This document shows positions 35,388-44,040 of a DNA stretch of 64,000 nt, piece after piece (position 1 is the first letter of the stretch; every line of letters begins with the position of its first letter). The DNA is from an uncultured Sphaerochaeta sp. (lineage in GTDB: Bacteria; Spirochaetota; Spirochaetia; Sphaerochaetales; Sphaerochaetaceae). The translations under genes were made by a program, and so were the position numbers. Below the pieces are notes generated by a model. It made no database searches and was not told where the DNA came from. It worked only from the letters and a program-made list of their open reading frames with translations. The DNA is taken from the NCBI RefSeq assembly GCF_963677075.1, contig NZ_OY781873.1, positions 1,947,715-2,011,714 on the forward strand. Direction: 5' to 3'.

Positions 35388-37289
35388 TCAGGCAAAATGA
35401 AATCTGACAAGACGAATCAAGAATAGTTTGCTCACCGGCAGGATTTTTACCTCCATTGAGGGCATAACCGCTGCCTTGAGCAGTGCCTCCTTCTGGGGGG
35501 TAAAGGCGAGTTCCAGTGCCTGGACAATCAGTTCCTGGTCAGGAAGTTGCAATTCAAGGAGGATGTCCTTCTTTCCTGCTGCCTGCTTGCAGAGACTTAC
35601 CTTGCCCTGGTAATCGAATCCTCCAGCCTCAAGGATTGGGTTGAGCACCTGGGGCACAATCTGGGATGGAAGGAGTATAATCCTGCTCTGGAAACGATGT
35701 TCCAGGTCTTCCCGCTCAGCCTTTGAAAGGTCTGCCTTGGCAATGGCTTGCCGTAATGATTCATCCAGGGGAGCTTTCTCCACCTGTTTCCTGGGATGGC
35801 ATGCAAGTGTGGCGATCTGTTTCAGTGTTGCAGCACTTCCAATTCGTTCCCGTAGTATAGGATGCTCTTTCTTTTCCAGGATTTCGATTCTATCAAAGCT
35901 CTTGGTAGCACCGACCAACTGTCCGGCATTCTTCAACACCTGCCTCCAGGTATCCTCACTATCCCTGCGCATGATGAAAATGGTAGGGGAGAGTGTGGCG
36001 AGACGATGCTCTGAGAGAGAAGGAAGATTGTGAACAAGGTTTGCAGTGCGCTCATCACAGGAGAGTACCAGCCCGTCATAGATGGTTACGTTCTGGTAAC
36101 GCTCACTGAGCATCTCAAGTTGCTTGGACAGGGAGGTATTCATCCCCCTCTCGCTGTTTTCCTGAAGATACTCCTTGATCTGAGGGTAATCCAATGAAGA
36201 ATCAAACGCCCCCAGCACACTCTCCTTGGTAATATGATACTTTCTTTGATGATCCAGTACCTCAAGGTAAGCAAACCTATAGAGAATATCCCCTGCAGGT
36301 GAATTTCCTTGGTAGCTGATGGTCTGGTCACTGTCAATGAGCAGCCCTGTTCGCTGGCTCTCACTGCTGATGGCAGAGACCTGCCAATTCTCATCCAGGG
36401 TCAAGACTCCCCAGGTGGAGAGTTCATTGAGCAGGGAAGCGGTGTAGGTAATCTGGTAGCGAATGCATAATCCCTTGATCAGAAGCTTGAGTGAGGTGGT
36501 ATCACAACCTCCAAGAGTCTGCAGGATCGAAAGAAGTGCATTGACAAATTCCAAGGGGGCTGTGCCTTCGAGGTTCCTGGAAAGCAGGAGAGAGAGCAGC
36601 TGATAATCGGAAAGAGAGAGCAAGGCATCTGTTTTCTGCCAATCGAGGGTACAACGCCGTGCATCTCTCCGTATCACACCCATCTCAGTGAGGTAATCGC
36701 CCAGCGCTTCATACATCTCCTTGAGCCGATCGCGTTCATAGGTGGGGAAATGCTGACAAATCCCCTCATTGAAAAGACATTTCCCTTCCTTGGCCACCAA
36801 CGAGAAAAACCCACGGAGAAACTCAGTGGAGCAGTATGGTTTTTCCACACAGGATTGCTCCTTCTCTCCAAACAGGGGAATGAGTGAGCAGTACTGCAGC
36901 AATTGCTCTTCCAGCAGTGGGTTGAAAACCAATCTCCCTGCATCGCTGAGCAGTATCAGGCGTTCCTGTAAATTTCCTACCCGCCTCAGGAGATTCCCAT
37001 AGCTGAATGAGCCTTTGAGCAGAGATGTCACCTGCTCCACCGTAAGCGGGCCAAACGTGGCGACCAAGCTCAGGATTACCTGATCAAAGGAGTCCAGCAT
37101 TGAAAGGGTCTTCTGTACCATTGATTCCTGGCTGAACAACTGACAGAGCCTCGCTGTCAGCTGTGGTTTATGGAAAGGCGATTGGAGCTTCCCCATGTAA
37201 TTACGTGCCAGGTAAAAATAGGTGTCTTCACTATAACGACTCAGTAATGTCTTGAACGATTCTTGTGCTCTTTCACTCACGTGTCCCAT
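35388..37289 (-). CDS. XPB-associated protein with Helicase_C_3 (XPB N-terminal-like) region
   Basis: Cytoplasmic protein of 633 residues with no helicase motifs, directly downstream of the XPB-like helicase and overlapping it by 13 bases. The middle-to-C-terminal part (about 395-470: VTIYDGLVLSCDERTANLVHN, then LSEHRLATLSPTIFIMRRD) resembles the Helicase_C_3/XPB-N domain. Actinobacteria have a similar gene beside xpb (Rv0862c type). It probably works with the helicase in DNA repair or transcription, but no activity is known to me. It faces aroDE with a one-base gap. Confidence 0.72.
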   Translation of the reverse strand: MGHVSERAQESFKTLLSRYSEDTYFYLARNYMGKLQSPFHKPQLTARLCQLFSQESMVQKTLSMLDSFDQVILSLVATFGPLTVEQVTSLLKGSFSYGNLLRRVGNLQERLILLSDAGRLVFNPLLEEQLLQYCSLIPLFGEKEQSCVEKPYCSTEFLRGFFSLVAKEGKCLFNEGICQHFPTYERDRLKEMYEALGDYLTEMGVIRRDARRCTLDWQKTDALLSLSDYQLLSLLLSRNLEGTAPLEFVNALLSILQTLGGCDTTSLKLLIKGLCIRYQITYTASLLNELSTWGVLTLDENWQVSAISSESQRTGLLIDSDQTISYQGNSPAGDILYRFAYLEVLDHQRKYHITKESVLGAFDSSLDYPQIKEYLQENSERGMNTSLSKQLEMLSERYQNVTIYDGLVLSCDERTANLVHNLPSLSEHRLATLSPTIFIMRRDSEDTWRQVLKNAGQLVGATKSFDRIEILEKKEHPILRERIGSAATLKQIATLACHPRKQVEKAPLDESLRQAIAKADLSKAEREDLEHRFQSRIILLPSQIVPQVLNPILEAGGFDYQGKVSLCKQAAGKKDILLELQLPDQELIVQALELAFTPQKEALLKAAVMPSMEVKILPVSKLFLIRLVRFHFA

Positions 37290-38941
37290 ACCTCTATCTC
37301 ATAGGAATAGCCTTGCTCAGCAAGGAATTTCTGACGATTGGCGGTAAACTCTTCCTCACTTGAGTAACGTGTTACCACAGAATAGAAAAAGGAGGAACGG
37401 TTCTTTGGCCTGAGGATTCTTCCCAGTCGTTGTGCTTCCTCACTTCTCGATCCGAAGGTTCCGCTGACCTGGATGGCAACCGAAGCATCAGGAAGGTCGA
37501 TAGCAAAGTTTGCTACCTTGCTGACAACCAAGATACGTTGTTTTCCTTCCCTGAAATCCTTATACAACTCTTCCCGTTTTATGTTTGGGGTACTGCCGGT
37601 AATGATCGGCAGTCCAAAATGGTTGGCGATGCCCTTGAGTTGGTCGAGATACTGGCCGATGATGAGAATGAAATCGTCGGGATGTCGGTCGACCAATGCC
37701 TGTACCACTTCCAGCTTGCGTTTGTTCTCGCTGGCGATACGGTACTTTTCCCGCTTTGTCCCTATGGCATAGGGAATCTCATCCTCTTGGGGAAGGTCAA
37801 TCCTTACTTCATGGCAATACGCTTCAGCGATAAATCCCTGCTGCTGCAACTCGTTCCAGGGGACATCAAAACGCTTGGGTCCAACAAGACTGAAGACTTC
37901 ATCCTCACGACCATCTTCCCTTACCAAGGTTGCGGTAAGACCTACACGGTAGACAGCCTGCAACTCAGCGGTAACCTTGAACACCGGGGCTGGAAGCATA
38001 TGTACCTCATCATAGATGATCAGACCCCAGTTCCCCTTGGTAAGCAATTCAAGATGAGGGAAAGGACCTTCCTTGTCTGGGCGGTAGGTCAGTACCTGGT
38101 AGGTGCAAACGATGACATCCTTGCTTTCCTTCCTTTCTCCAGTGTATTCCCCGATCTGGTCTTTTGTTAAGGTGGTCTTGTCCAATATTTCACTGATCCA
38201 CTGGTGGACTGCGGCCACATTGGTTGTGACCACCAACGTCTTGGTGGTAAGTCGTTCCATGATATGCATTCCCACCACTGTCTTTCCTGATCCGCAGGGA
38301 AGCACTATGGTCCCGAACCCACTGCCAGGACCAAGGTCACCGAGCAAGGCATCGGCTGCCTGTCTCTGGTAGGGGCGTACCGAAAAGGATTTTCCTCCGA
38401 GGGTGGTTTCCCTGAGCGTGAAGGGCAGCTTGGGACCATGTTTCAAGGGAATCCTGTCATCAACAGGATACCCGATCTTGATCAGTTGGAGCTTGATCTC
38501 TCCGCGATTGTACGCTTCAAGAAGAAACCGTGATTCATCCTTTACCACCAACAGTTTTGCAATGGCCTGTCTGCTCAGCAATTCCGTCCTGATGCGTTTA
38601 TTCTCAACCCATAGCTCATAGTAGCGAGGATCTTCACTGCCTGAGAGAATGACTTTTCCCCAACGCGTCCCCATATCCTCAATATAAAAGCGCACCGATT
38701 CCGGTACCGGGAACTTTGACCAGAAATCAAGGCGTGAGAGAATGAAGGATGCATCCACCCCACAACTTGAGGCATTCCAGAGACTGATTGCGCTCAAGGC
38801 ATAGGTGTGCATATGCTCAGGGCTCTTGATCAGCTCGCAGAAACGGACAAGGTCATTGCGACATGCCTCACTTTGTTCATGGTGAACATCCAGAAGCAGG
38901 GTTTTGTCACTCTGTACAATAAGTGGGGTATCTCTCATCAT
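37277..38941 (-). CDS. XPB/ERCC3-type DNA helicase
   Basis: Superfamily 2 DNA helicase of 554 residues. A damage-recognition-like N-terminal part precedes FSVRPYQRQAADALL. Walker A is VLPCGSGKTVVGM near residue 217 and DEVH lies near 310. LTATLVREDGREDEVFSLVGPKRF carries the RED motif special to XPB. Domain 2 ends with GSRSEEAQRLGRILRPK. Bacterial XPB unwinds 3'-5' and is found in mycobacteria and treponemes. Its start overlaps the aroC stop, so repair and aromatic-synthesis genes share a transcript. Confidence 0.93.
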   Translation of the reverse strand: MMRDTPLIVQSDKTLLLDVHHEQSEACRNDLVRFCELIKSPEHMHTYALSAISLWNASSCGVDASFILSRLDFWSKFPVPESVRFYIEDMGTRWGKVILSGSEDPRYYELWVENKRIRTELLSRQAIAKLLVVKDESRFLLEAYNRGEIKLQLIKIGYPVDDRIPLKHGPKLPFTLRETTLGGKSFSVRPYQRQAADALLGDLGPGSGFGTIVLPCGSGKTVVGMHIMERLTTKTLVVTTNVAAVHQWISEILDKTTLTKDQIGEYTGERKESKDVIVCTYQVLTYRPDKEGPFPHLELLTKGNWGLIIYDEVHMLPAPVFKVTAELQAVYRVGLTATLVREDGREDEVFSLVGPKRFDVPWNELQQQGFIAEAYCHEVRIDLPQEDEIPYAIGTKREKYRIASENKRKLEVVQALVDRHPDDFILIIGQYLDQLKGIANHFGLPIITGSTPNIKREELYKDFREGKQRILVVSKVANFAIDLPDASVAIQVSGTFGSRSEEAQRLGRILRPKNRSSFFYSVVTRYSSEEEFTANRQKFLAEQGYSYEIEVWDT

Positions 38942-39987
38942 GCCTTCCCAAATGCAGTGTAATAAAGGTCAAGCAGGGTGATTGCGACCATTGATTCGAT
39001 GACCACCACAGCGCGGCTGCAGATACAAGGGTCATGACGCCCTTCAATTTCCAAGTTGGTGGTCTCATTGTCCTTGGTGACCGTCTGCTGGGATTTTCCA
39101 ATGGATGCCGTTGGCTTGATTGCTGCCTGCAGTATGATCTCCTGTCCTGAGGAGATACCGCCCAGGATACCCCCTGCATGGTTGGAGAGAAAACCCTCAC
39201 GGGTCCTCTGGTCGTTGAACTGGCTGCCACGCATGGATGCACAGGCAAATCCATCGCCGAATTGGATACCTTTGACAGCTCCGATGCTCATCACGGCATG
39301 GCTGAGCAATGCTTCAAGTTTCCCGAATACCGGCTCACCGAGACCTGGTCTTACACCATCAACCCGGCACTCTATAACTCCACCAATGCTATCTTTTTCA
39401 CTTCTTACCTGTTCAATGAGAGATACCATTGATTGTGCAGCGTCTTTGTCCGGGCAGGAGAGGGGATTATCCGTCTCATCCCAATCTCTCTTGTGAGCAA
39501 CGATATCTCCCACCTGTACGGTGCCTGCCTTGATGGTGATGCCACGTTTGGCAAGGAGCTGCTTAGCCAAGGCCCCGGCTGCAACCCTGGCGCTGGTCTC
39601 TCTTCCGCTTGATCGTCCCCCTCCTCGGATGTCCCTGATCCCATACTTCTGGAAGAAGGTCCAGTCTGCGTGGCCTGGACGGAATACATTCTCAAGGTGG
39701 GAGTAATCAGCTGAGCGTTGATTGGTGCTGTAGAGAATCATGGCAATCGGGGTGCCGGTCGTGACACCCTCATAGAGACCACTGAGAATGGTCAGCTTAT
39801 CGATTTCATTTCGTTCGGTGCCTGTTGGGTTTGCACCAGGTCTGCGGCGGTCCATCTCTCTTTGGATGGCCTCCTCATCAATCCTGAAGCCGGGTTCGAC
39901 CCCATCGATGATAACTCCCAAAGCAGGTCCATGTGACTCACCAAATGTGGTGACGGTATATGCTGTGCCAAAACTGTTATGCCCCAT
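38938..39987 (-). CDS. aroC: Chorismate synthase
   Basis: Last step of the shikimate pathway, needing reduced FMN; 349 residues. Signatures: GESHGPALGVIIDGVEPG near the N-terminus, RPGHADWTFFQKYGIRDIRGGGRSSGRET, and the C-terminal SHAVMSIGAVKGIQFGDGF and NHAGGILGGISSGQ. One base separates it from aroK upstream. The stop overlaps the XPB gene start (ATGA). Confidence 0.97.
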   Translation of the reverse strand: MGHNSFGTAYTVTTFGESHGPALGVIIDGVEPGFRIDEEAIQREMDRRRPGANPTGTERNEIDKLTILSGLYEGVTTGTPIAMILYSTNQRSADYSHLENVFRPGHADWTFFQKYGIRDIRGGGRSSGRETSARVAAGALAKQLLAKRGITIKAGTVQVGDIVAHKRDWDETDNPLSCPDKDAAQSMVSLIEQVRSEKDSIGGVIECRVDGVRPGLGEPVFGKLEALLSHAVMSIGAVKGIQFGDGFACASMRGSQFNDQRTREGFLSNHAGGILGGISSGQEIILQAAIKPTASIGKSQQTVTKDNETTNLEIEGRHDPCICSRAVVVIESMVAITLLDLYYTAFGKA

Positions 39988-39988
39988 A

Positions 39989-40522
39989 TCAAACCTCGAT
40001 TTTCAGTGTTTCAACAAGGAAGTGCGCCGTATCGCGGACGTCCGGGTAATTTGGTAATCGTACCATGATGTCACAAATGTTGCTATAGCGTGCATGTCTC
40101 CTCTCATAGAGTAAAGCGAAGGAAGACCCAGGATTTGAAGGATCGAGAAAGGGAGGAACCCCTCCCGCCAGGATCCTTTGCAGGAGGACCGGTTCCTTCA
40201 CTTCCAAATATACAAGCTTCCCTGATTGCTTGATTACATCGATCAAGGCCTGGTTGTCAGAGGCTCCTCCCCCAAGGCTGATGATGTATGGGGATTCTCT
40301 CGTTTTGAGAAATGCCTTGAGTGCCCTCACTTCCTCTTCCATGAAGGCCTTTTTGCCCGCTTCCTGATAGAAATCACGGATGGAGCGGTATGGAGCAATG
40401 CCCTGGAGAACCAAGTCATCCAGATCGACCCAGGAGTATCCCAATGCTTGGGCGGCAAGCTTTCCCAGCGTGGATTTGCCGCTGTGTTTGATTCCGCAGA
40501 AGTAGAGGTGTTTCATATTCAT
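39989..40522 (-). CDS. aroK: Shikimate kinase
   Basis: Phosphorylates shikimate at O3; 177 residues. Walker A is CGIKHSGKSTLGK (residues 9-21). The shikimate-binding Asp is in WVDLDDLV, FREEEVRAL-like text is present as FMEEEVRALKAF, and SLGGGASDN is the substrate glycine loop. A lid segment follows near FLDPSNPGSSFALLYERR. The ATG at 40522 overlaps the stop of the preceding membrane-protein gene (ATGA), giving a coupled operon. Confidence 0.93.
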   Translation of the reverse strand: MNMKHLYFCGIKHSGKSTLGKLAAQALGYSWVDLDDLVLQGIAPYRSIRDFYQEAGKKAFMEEEVRALKAFLKTRESPYIISLGGGASDNQALIDVIKQSGKLVYLEVKEPVLLQRILAGGVPPFLDPSNPGSSFALLYERRHARYSNICDIMVRLPNYPDVRDTAHFLVETLKIEV

Positions 40523-40992
40523 CTCTGGTCAAACAGGTCGGTCCAGGTGGAACTGTATGCATCCAGTACGGGAGCTGAGGCAGGAGCCTTGGTGTAGTAT
40601 TGTCTCCTGCGTTTTTCCTTTCTGCCCTGGATCATCATCTCAACAGCCATCTGGTAGCGTGCTTCATGGAGGTTCTTTCTTACCTGTTCTTCATAGTGAT
40701 TCACCCTGATGGTTTTCTTCAGGGCGAAGTGGAAGGTGACAATCATTGCATACCAGAACAGTGAGAGCAAGAGGGGCTGCAGGTCAAGATAGGAGTAGGG
40801 AAGGCTCACCTGATCAGCATTGCTTGCAACCTGATACAGGTTGAGAGCATTGGGCCAGAGAATGAAAAAGGTGAGAAAGAGCGGCACAATCCAATAGAGT
40901 CCCTGTCGTGAGAAAAGGAAACGCAGACAGGCTGCGAATGCAAGGAAGTTCAAGAGCAGGCAAACCAAAGGCAGTGCATAGATTTCAATCAT
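40519..40992 (-). CDS. Small membrane protein of unknown function, first gene of the aroKC-XPB operon
   Basis: A 157-residue protein I do not recognise. Three to four hydrophobic segments (about 3-25, 33-55, 75-95) are followed by a basic cytosolic tail (NHYEEQVRKNLHEARYQMAVEMMIQGRKEKRRRQYY). The ATG at 40992 has GGAGG four bases upstream. It heads the run aroK-aroC-XPB-XPB partner with four-base and similar overlaps, so it is co-expressed with them. Divergent from dgt across 65 bases. Confidence 0.75.
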   Translation of the reverse strand: MIEIYALPLVCLLLNFLAFAACLRFLFSRQGLYWIVPLFLTFFILWPNALNLYQVASNADQVSLPYSYLDLQPLLLSLFWYAMIVTFHFALKKTIRVNHYEEQVRKNLHEARYQMAVEMMIQGRKEKRRRQYYTKAPASAPVLDAYSSTWTDLFDQR

Positions 40993-41057
40993 GGTTCCTC
41001 CGCTATCCAAAGGGTCTTTTCCTATGATACCATAGGGCAACTCTTTGGGGAATAACT

Positions 41058-42209
41058 ATGGAATTACAAAATCAGATCTCCAGTACACTGTTGAAAAAAC
41101 GAAAACGAGAGAAGACTGAGGATGTACGTGGTCCGTACTATCGTGATACGACAGCCATCATCCACTCTTCGCCATTCCGTAGGCTCAAGCACAAGACCCA
41201 GGTATTCTTCGCTCCCAGCAATGACCATATCTGTACGAGAATGGAACATTGCCTGCACGTCTCGTCGATCGCCTCCACGATCTGTAAGGGGCTTGGTCTG
41301 GATAGCGAGATTGCTTGGGCTATCGGTATGGGGCATGATTTGGGTCATACCCCGTTCGGTCATACTGGGGAGAAGATTCTCTCTGTAAAAATGCAGGAAG
41401 CAGGGTTTCTTCCGTTCGAACATGAGGTCAACAGCCTGAGGGTCGTCGATTTCCTTACCTCACACGGTAAGGGGCTTAATCTGACCTATGCAGTCAGGGA
41501 TGGCGTTGCCTGCCATAACGGCGAGCAGCTGGTACAGTCCATCATGCCGACCTTTACGGTGAGGAACCTTGATCAGATAACCAGTAGAAAGGGTTTGATA
41601 CCTGCCACCTATGAGGGAGCAGTGGTGCGTTTCAGTGATACCATTGCCTATCTTGGCAGGGATTTCGAAGATGCCTGCAGGCTTGGGATCATCACTGAGG
41701 AACAGCTTCCACAGAAGGTTTCCCGTATGCTTGGGAAAAGAAACGCTGATATCATAGACACCTTGGTAAGCGATGTCATTGAGCACTCAAACGAAAAGGT
41801 GGGAATCAGCTTCAGTGATGAGGTGTTTCCCGCTGTTCAGGAGATGATCAGTTTCAACTACCGGTCCATCTACAAGAGTCCCATGCTGGAAGGGTATGAG
41901 CGGTACTTCAATCGCTTGTTTACACTTATTCTCGATTACCTCAACTTCTTACTGGGGACCTATGGCTATCGAGAATCGTTGTATGTACAGGAAAAGAACA
42001 TGCTTGCGATGGGCTTCTACCATCATTTGATGGACATGCATGAAGCATATGAAGAGAGGGACGGGAATGCCAGCCGGCTCATATATGATTATGTGGCGGG
42101 CATGAGTGACAATTTCTGCCTCGATTGTGCCAATGAGATTCTCAAGCCTGAACATCTCAATGACAGTATTGAACACTCCTTGACGGGGAAATGGTTCGAT
42201 GCCCGCTAG
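41058..42209 (+). CDS. dgt: Deoxyguanosinetriphosphate triphosphohydrolase-like protein
   Basis: HD-domain dNTPase that removes triphosphate from dNTPs; 383 residues. SPFRRLKHKTQVF and TRMEHCLHVSSIASTI give the first His; GMGHDLGHTPFGHTGE holds the HD pair. ACRLGIITEEQLPQ follows in the middle. It belongs to the dGTPase-like group, where substrate range varies. Its last four bases overlap convergent nrdR, the regulator of the opposing pathway that makes dNTPs. Confidence 0.92.
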   Translation: MELQNQISSTLLKKRKREKTEDVRGPYYRDTTAIIHSSPFRRLKHKTQVFFAPSNDHICTRMEHCLHVSSIASTICKGLGLDSEIAWAIGMGHDLGHTPFGHTGEKILSVKMQEAGFLPFEHEVNSLRVVDFLTSHGKGLNLTYAVRDGVACHNGEQLVQSIMPTFTVRNLDQITSRKGLIPATYEGAVVRFSDTIAYLGRDFEDACRLGIITEEQLPQKVSRMLGKRNADIIDTLVSDVIEHSNEKVGISFSDEVFPAVQEMISFNYRSIYKSPMLEGYERYFNRLFTLILDYLNFLLGTYGYRESLYVQEKNMLAMGFYHHLMDMHEAYEERDGNASRLIYDYVAGMSDNFCLDCANEILKPEHLNDSIEHSLTGKWFDAR

Positions 42210-42670
42210 GCAAGTTCCTTGCCCAGCTTCTGGATCTCTGCGATAAACTGTCCAAGGTCATTGAATGCCTTGTAGACAGCGGCAAACCGGACATAGGCGA
42301 CCAGGTCAACCTCTCTCAGTTGCTTGAGTGTTTCATCCCCAATGTCGCTGGATGCAATCTCCCGCTTGCTTCCCACCTTGAGCATGATGGCGTCCTCGAT
42401 GCTCTGCAGCAGCAGGTCAATCTCATTCTCACTGATCTTCAGCTTCTCAGTACAGGAGCGTACTCCTCGGCCGATCTTGTTTAAATCAAAGGGCTCCCTT
42501 CTCCCATCACGTTTGATTACCATCAGGGGCTTGTCTTCGATACGTTCATAACTGGTGAATCGGTAACCACAGATATTGCACTCGCGTCTTCGCCTGATTG
42601 ACGATCCGCTGGAATTTTGTCTTGATTCAAGGACCTTGTCATCCATTGATGAACAGTGTGGGCATCGCAT
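42206..42670 (-). CDS. nrdR: Transcriptional repressor NrdR
   Basis: ATP/dATP-sensing repressor of ribonucleotide reductase genes; 154 residues. The N-terminal zinc ribbon is CPHCSSMDDKVLESRQ...CNICGYRFTSYERIE and the ATP-cone begins LMVIKRDGRREPFDLNKI. It ends with the usual LGKELA-type tail. The 226-base upstream region is AT-rich; I found no certain NrdR box there. No nrd genes are in the window. Confidence 0.97.
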   Translation of the reverse strand: MRCPHCSSMDDKVLESRQNSSGSSIRRRRECNICGYRFTSYERIEDKPLMVIKRDGRREPFDLNKIGRGVRSCTEKLKISENEIDLLLQSIEDAIMLKVGSKREIASSDIGDETLKQLREVDLVAYVRFAAVYKAFNDLGQFIAEIQKLGKELA

Positions 42671-42800
42671 TGGTGTACTCCTTTCTCGCTATAATGTATC
42701 ACCAATAGTGCAAATTTTCAATGAATTAGTGGTTTGAGGTTAAGCAATTTCAATTAATATGAAAAAGGGTACGCTATATGTAGTTTTTGCTGTAGAATCT

Positions 42801-42829
42801 TAGATTTTCTGAGTCTGTACAAAAATCTA
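42801..42829. repeat. 8-bp inverted repeat upstream of the HTH-ACT gene
   Basis: TAGATTTT (42801-42808) and AAAATCTA (42822-42829) have centres 21 bases apart, two helical turns, and lie 19 bases before the -35 element. Possible regulator site. Confidence 0.45.
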
Positions 42830-42848
42830 CTAATTTATGCTCTGTTTG

Positions 42849-42877
42849 TTGTAATTAAAACGATTCTGTGATAATAA
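42849..42877 (+). promoter_or_regulatory. Promoter of the HTH-ACT/NTPase/transporter operon
   Basis: TTGTAA (42849-42854), 17 bases, TAATAA (42872-42877). Predicted start near 42884, only about 13 bases before the ATG, leaving room just for the GGAGG site. Confidence 0.55.
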
Positions 42878-42896
42878 TAACATATTGGAGGATAGT

Positions 42897-43556
42897 ATGG
42901 CGGAATCAGTGAGTAGCTGTGTTAAAAGGATAGTCGATAAGAGTCCCTTTATCCATGAGATGTTGATCAATGGTATTCTTTCATTCAGCAACTATGCCTC
43001 CTCTATTCAGGACGAAGTCCAGAAAGCATACGGTAAAGAGGTCAAGGCCAGTGCAATTGTGATGGCCCTCCGTCGTTATGGAGAAGAGCTGAAGAGGGAA
43101 AATGCAAAGACCGATCATGGCAATGTCGAGTATGGAATTGTCATGAAAACCAACATCTTTGATGTCAACCTGGTCAGAAAAGACAACTTCATCAGCAAGC
43201 TTGGAGTCCTGTATCGAAATATATCGACCGAAAAAGGTGATTTTCTCAACATCACTCTGGGAAGCCATGAGGTATCCCTGGCGGTAAGCGAGAAATATCG
43301 TTACCTCGTTGATGAGTTGACCGAAGGGGAGGAGATTCTCAACCAGATGAATGACCTGGTTGCTCTCTCCCTGGTATTTACCGGGGATTTCCTGCAAACC
43401 CCTGGTATTGTCTATGAAGCAGTACGTCATCTGGCCTGGGAACAGATCAACGTCATTGAGATTGTCTCCACCATGAATGAGTTGACCTTTGTAATCAAGC
43501 GAGAGGACTCCATGAAAGCATTTGATGTGCTGCAAGGGTTCCTCCGTGCAAGCTAG
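42897..43556 (+). CDS. HTH-like plus ACT-domain protein, putative amino-acid-responsive regulator
   Basis: A 219-residue cytoplasmic protein. Residues about 10-70 (SPFIHEMLINGILSFSNYASSIQDEV, then VKASAIVMALRRYGEEL) look like a DNA-binding helix-turn-helix of a kind seen with ACT domains in archaea. Residues about 153-218 (NDLVALSLVFTGDFLQTPGIVYEAV, then INVIEIVSTMNELTFVI) match an aspartokinase-type ACT ligand-binding domain. There is no kinase domain. The ATG at 42897 has GGAGG five bases upstream. It overlaps the next gene by 11 bases. Function inferred only. Confidence 0.68.
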   Translation: MAESVSSCVKRIVDKSPFIHEMLINGILSFSNYASSIQDEVQKAYGKEVKASAIVMALRRYGEELKRENAKTDHGNVEYGIVMKTNIFDVNLVRKDNFISKLGVLYRNISTEKGDFLNITLGSHEVSLAVSEKYRYLVDELTEGEEILNQMNDLVALSLVFTGDFLQTPGIVYEAVRHLAWEQINVIEIVSTMNELTFVIKREDSMKAFDVLQGFLRAS

Positions 43557-44034
43557 ACTGACAATCCATGCTGCTGAACGTGACCAAGGAAAGACAACGT
43601 CCTTGGTCCAACTGGTGAGGCAGTGTAGATCACAGAAGATGCATCTCTGTGGGGTTCTTGCCCTTGCAAATCCCGAAAAAACCGTGTATAGACTCAAAGA
43701 CCTCTTCTCTCAAGAAGAGCGATTGGCACTCTCTGAGATGCCCATCGGCCAAGGGAAGCGTATTGGTAGGTTTTACCTGGATGAACAAGCCTTTGATTGG
43801 ATCAATAATCGGATAATACAGAGCCTCCCCGGTTCACAAGTAGCCATCTTTGATGAGATTGGGAAGTTGGAAATATCCGGAGAGGGTCTTGCAGTTTCCT
43901 TCAGGAAAGCCTTGGAAACACCTGGCCTGCAGATTTTCGCTGCAGTACGCATCCCGTTCATAGAAGAGGTGCTTAATTGTTTTTCCATTCCCAAGGAGCG
44001 GGTGGAAATCACGTATGTCGGGTATAAGGAATGA
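43546..44034 (+). CDS. THEP1-like nucleoside-triphosphatase (NTPase_1)
   Basis: P-loop NTPase of 162 residues. Walker A is A10-ERDQ-GKTT, an Ala variant of GxxxxGKT. Walker B with the family's hallmark is VAIFDEIGKLEI near residue 103. THEP1-type enzymes hydrolyse NTPs slowly and their role is unclear. The GTG at 43546 puts the P-loop at the usual distance from the N-terminus and lies within the HTH-ACT gene; ATG 43525 is the alternative. Six bases separate it from the transporter. Confidence 0.78.
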   Translation: MQARLTIHAAERDQGKTTSLVQLVRQCRSQKMHLCGVLALANPEKTVYRLKDLFSQEERLALSEMPIGQGKRIGRFYLDEQAFDWINNRIIQSLPGSQVAIFDEIGKLEISGEGLAVSFRKALETPGLQIFAAVRIPFIEEVLNCFSIPKERVEITYVGYKE

Positions 44035-44040
44035 AACGCT

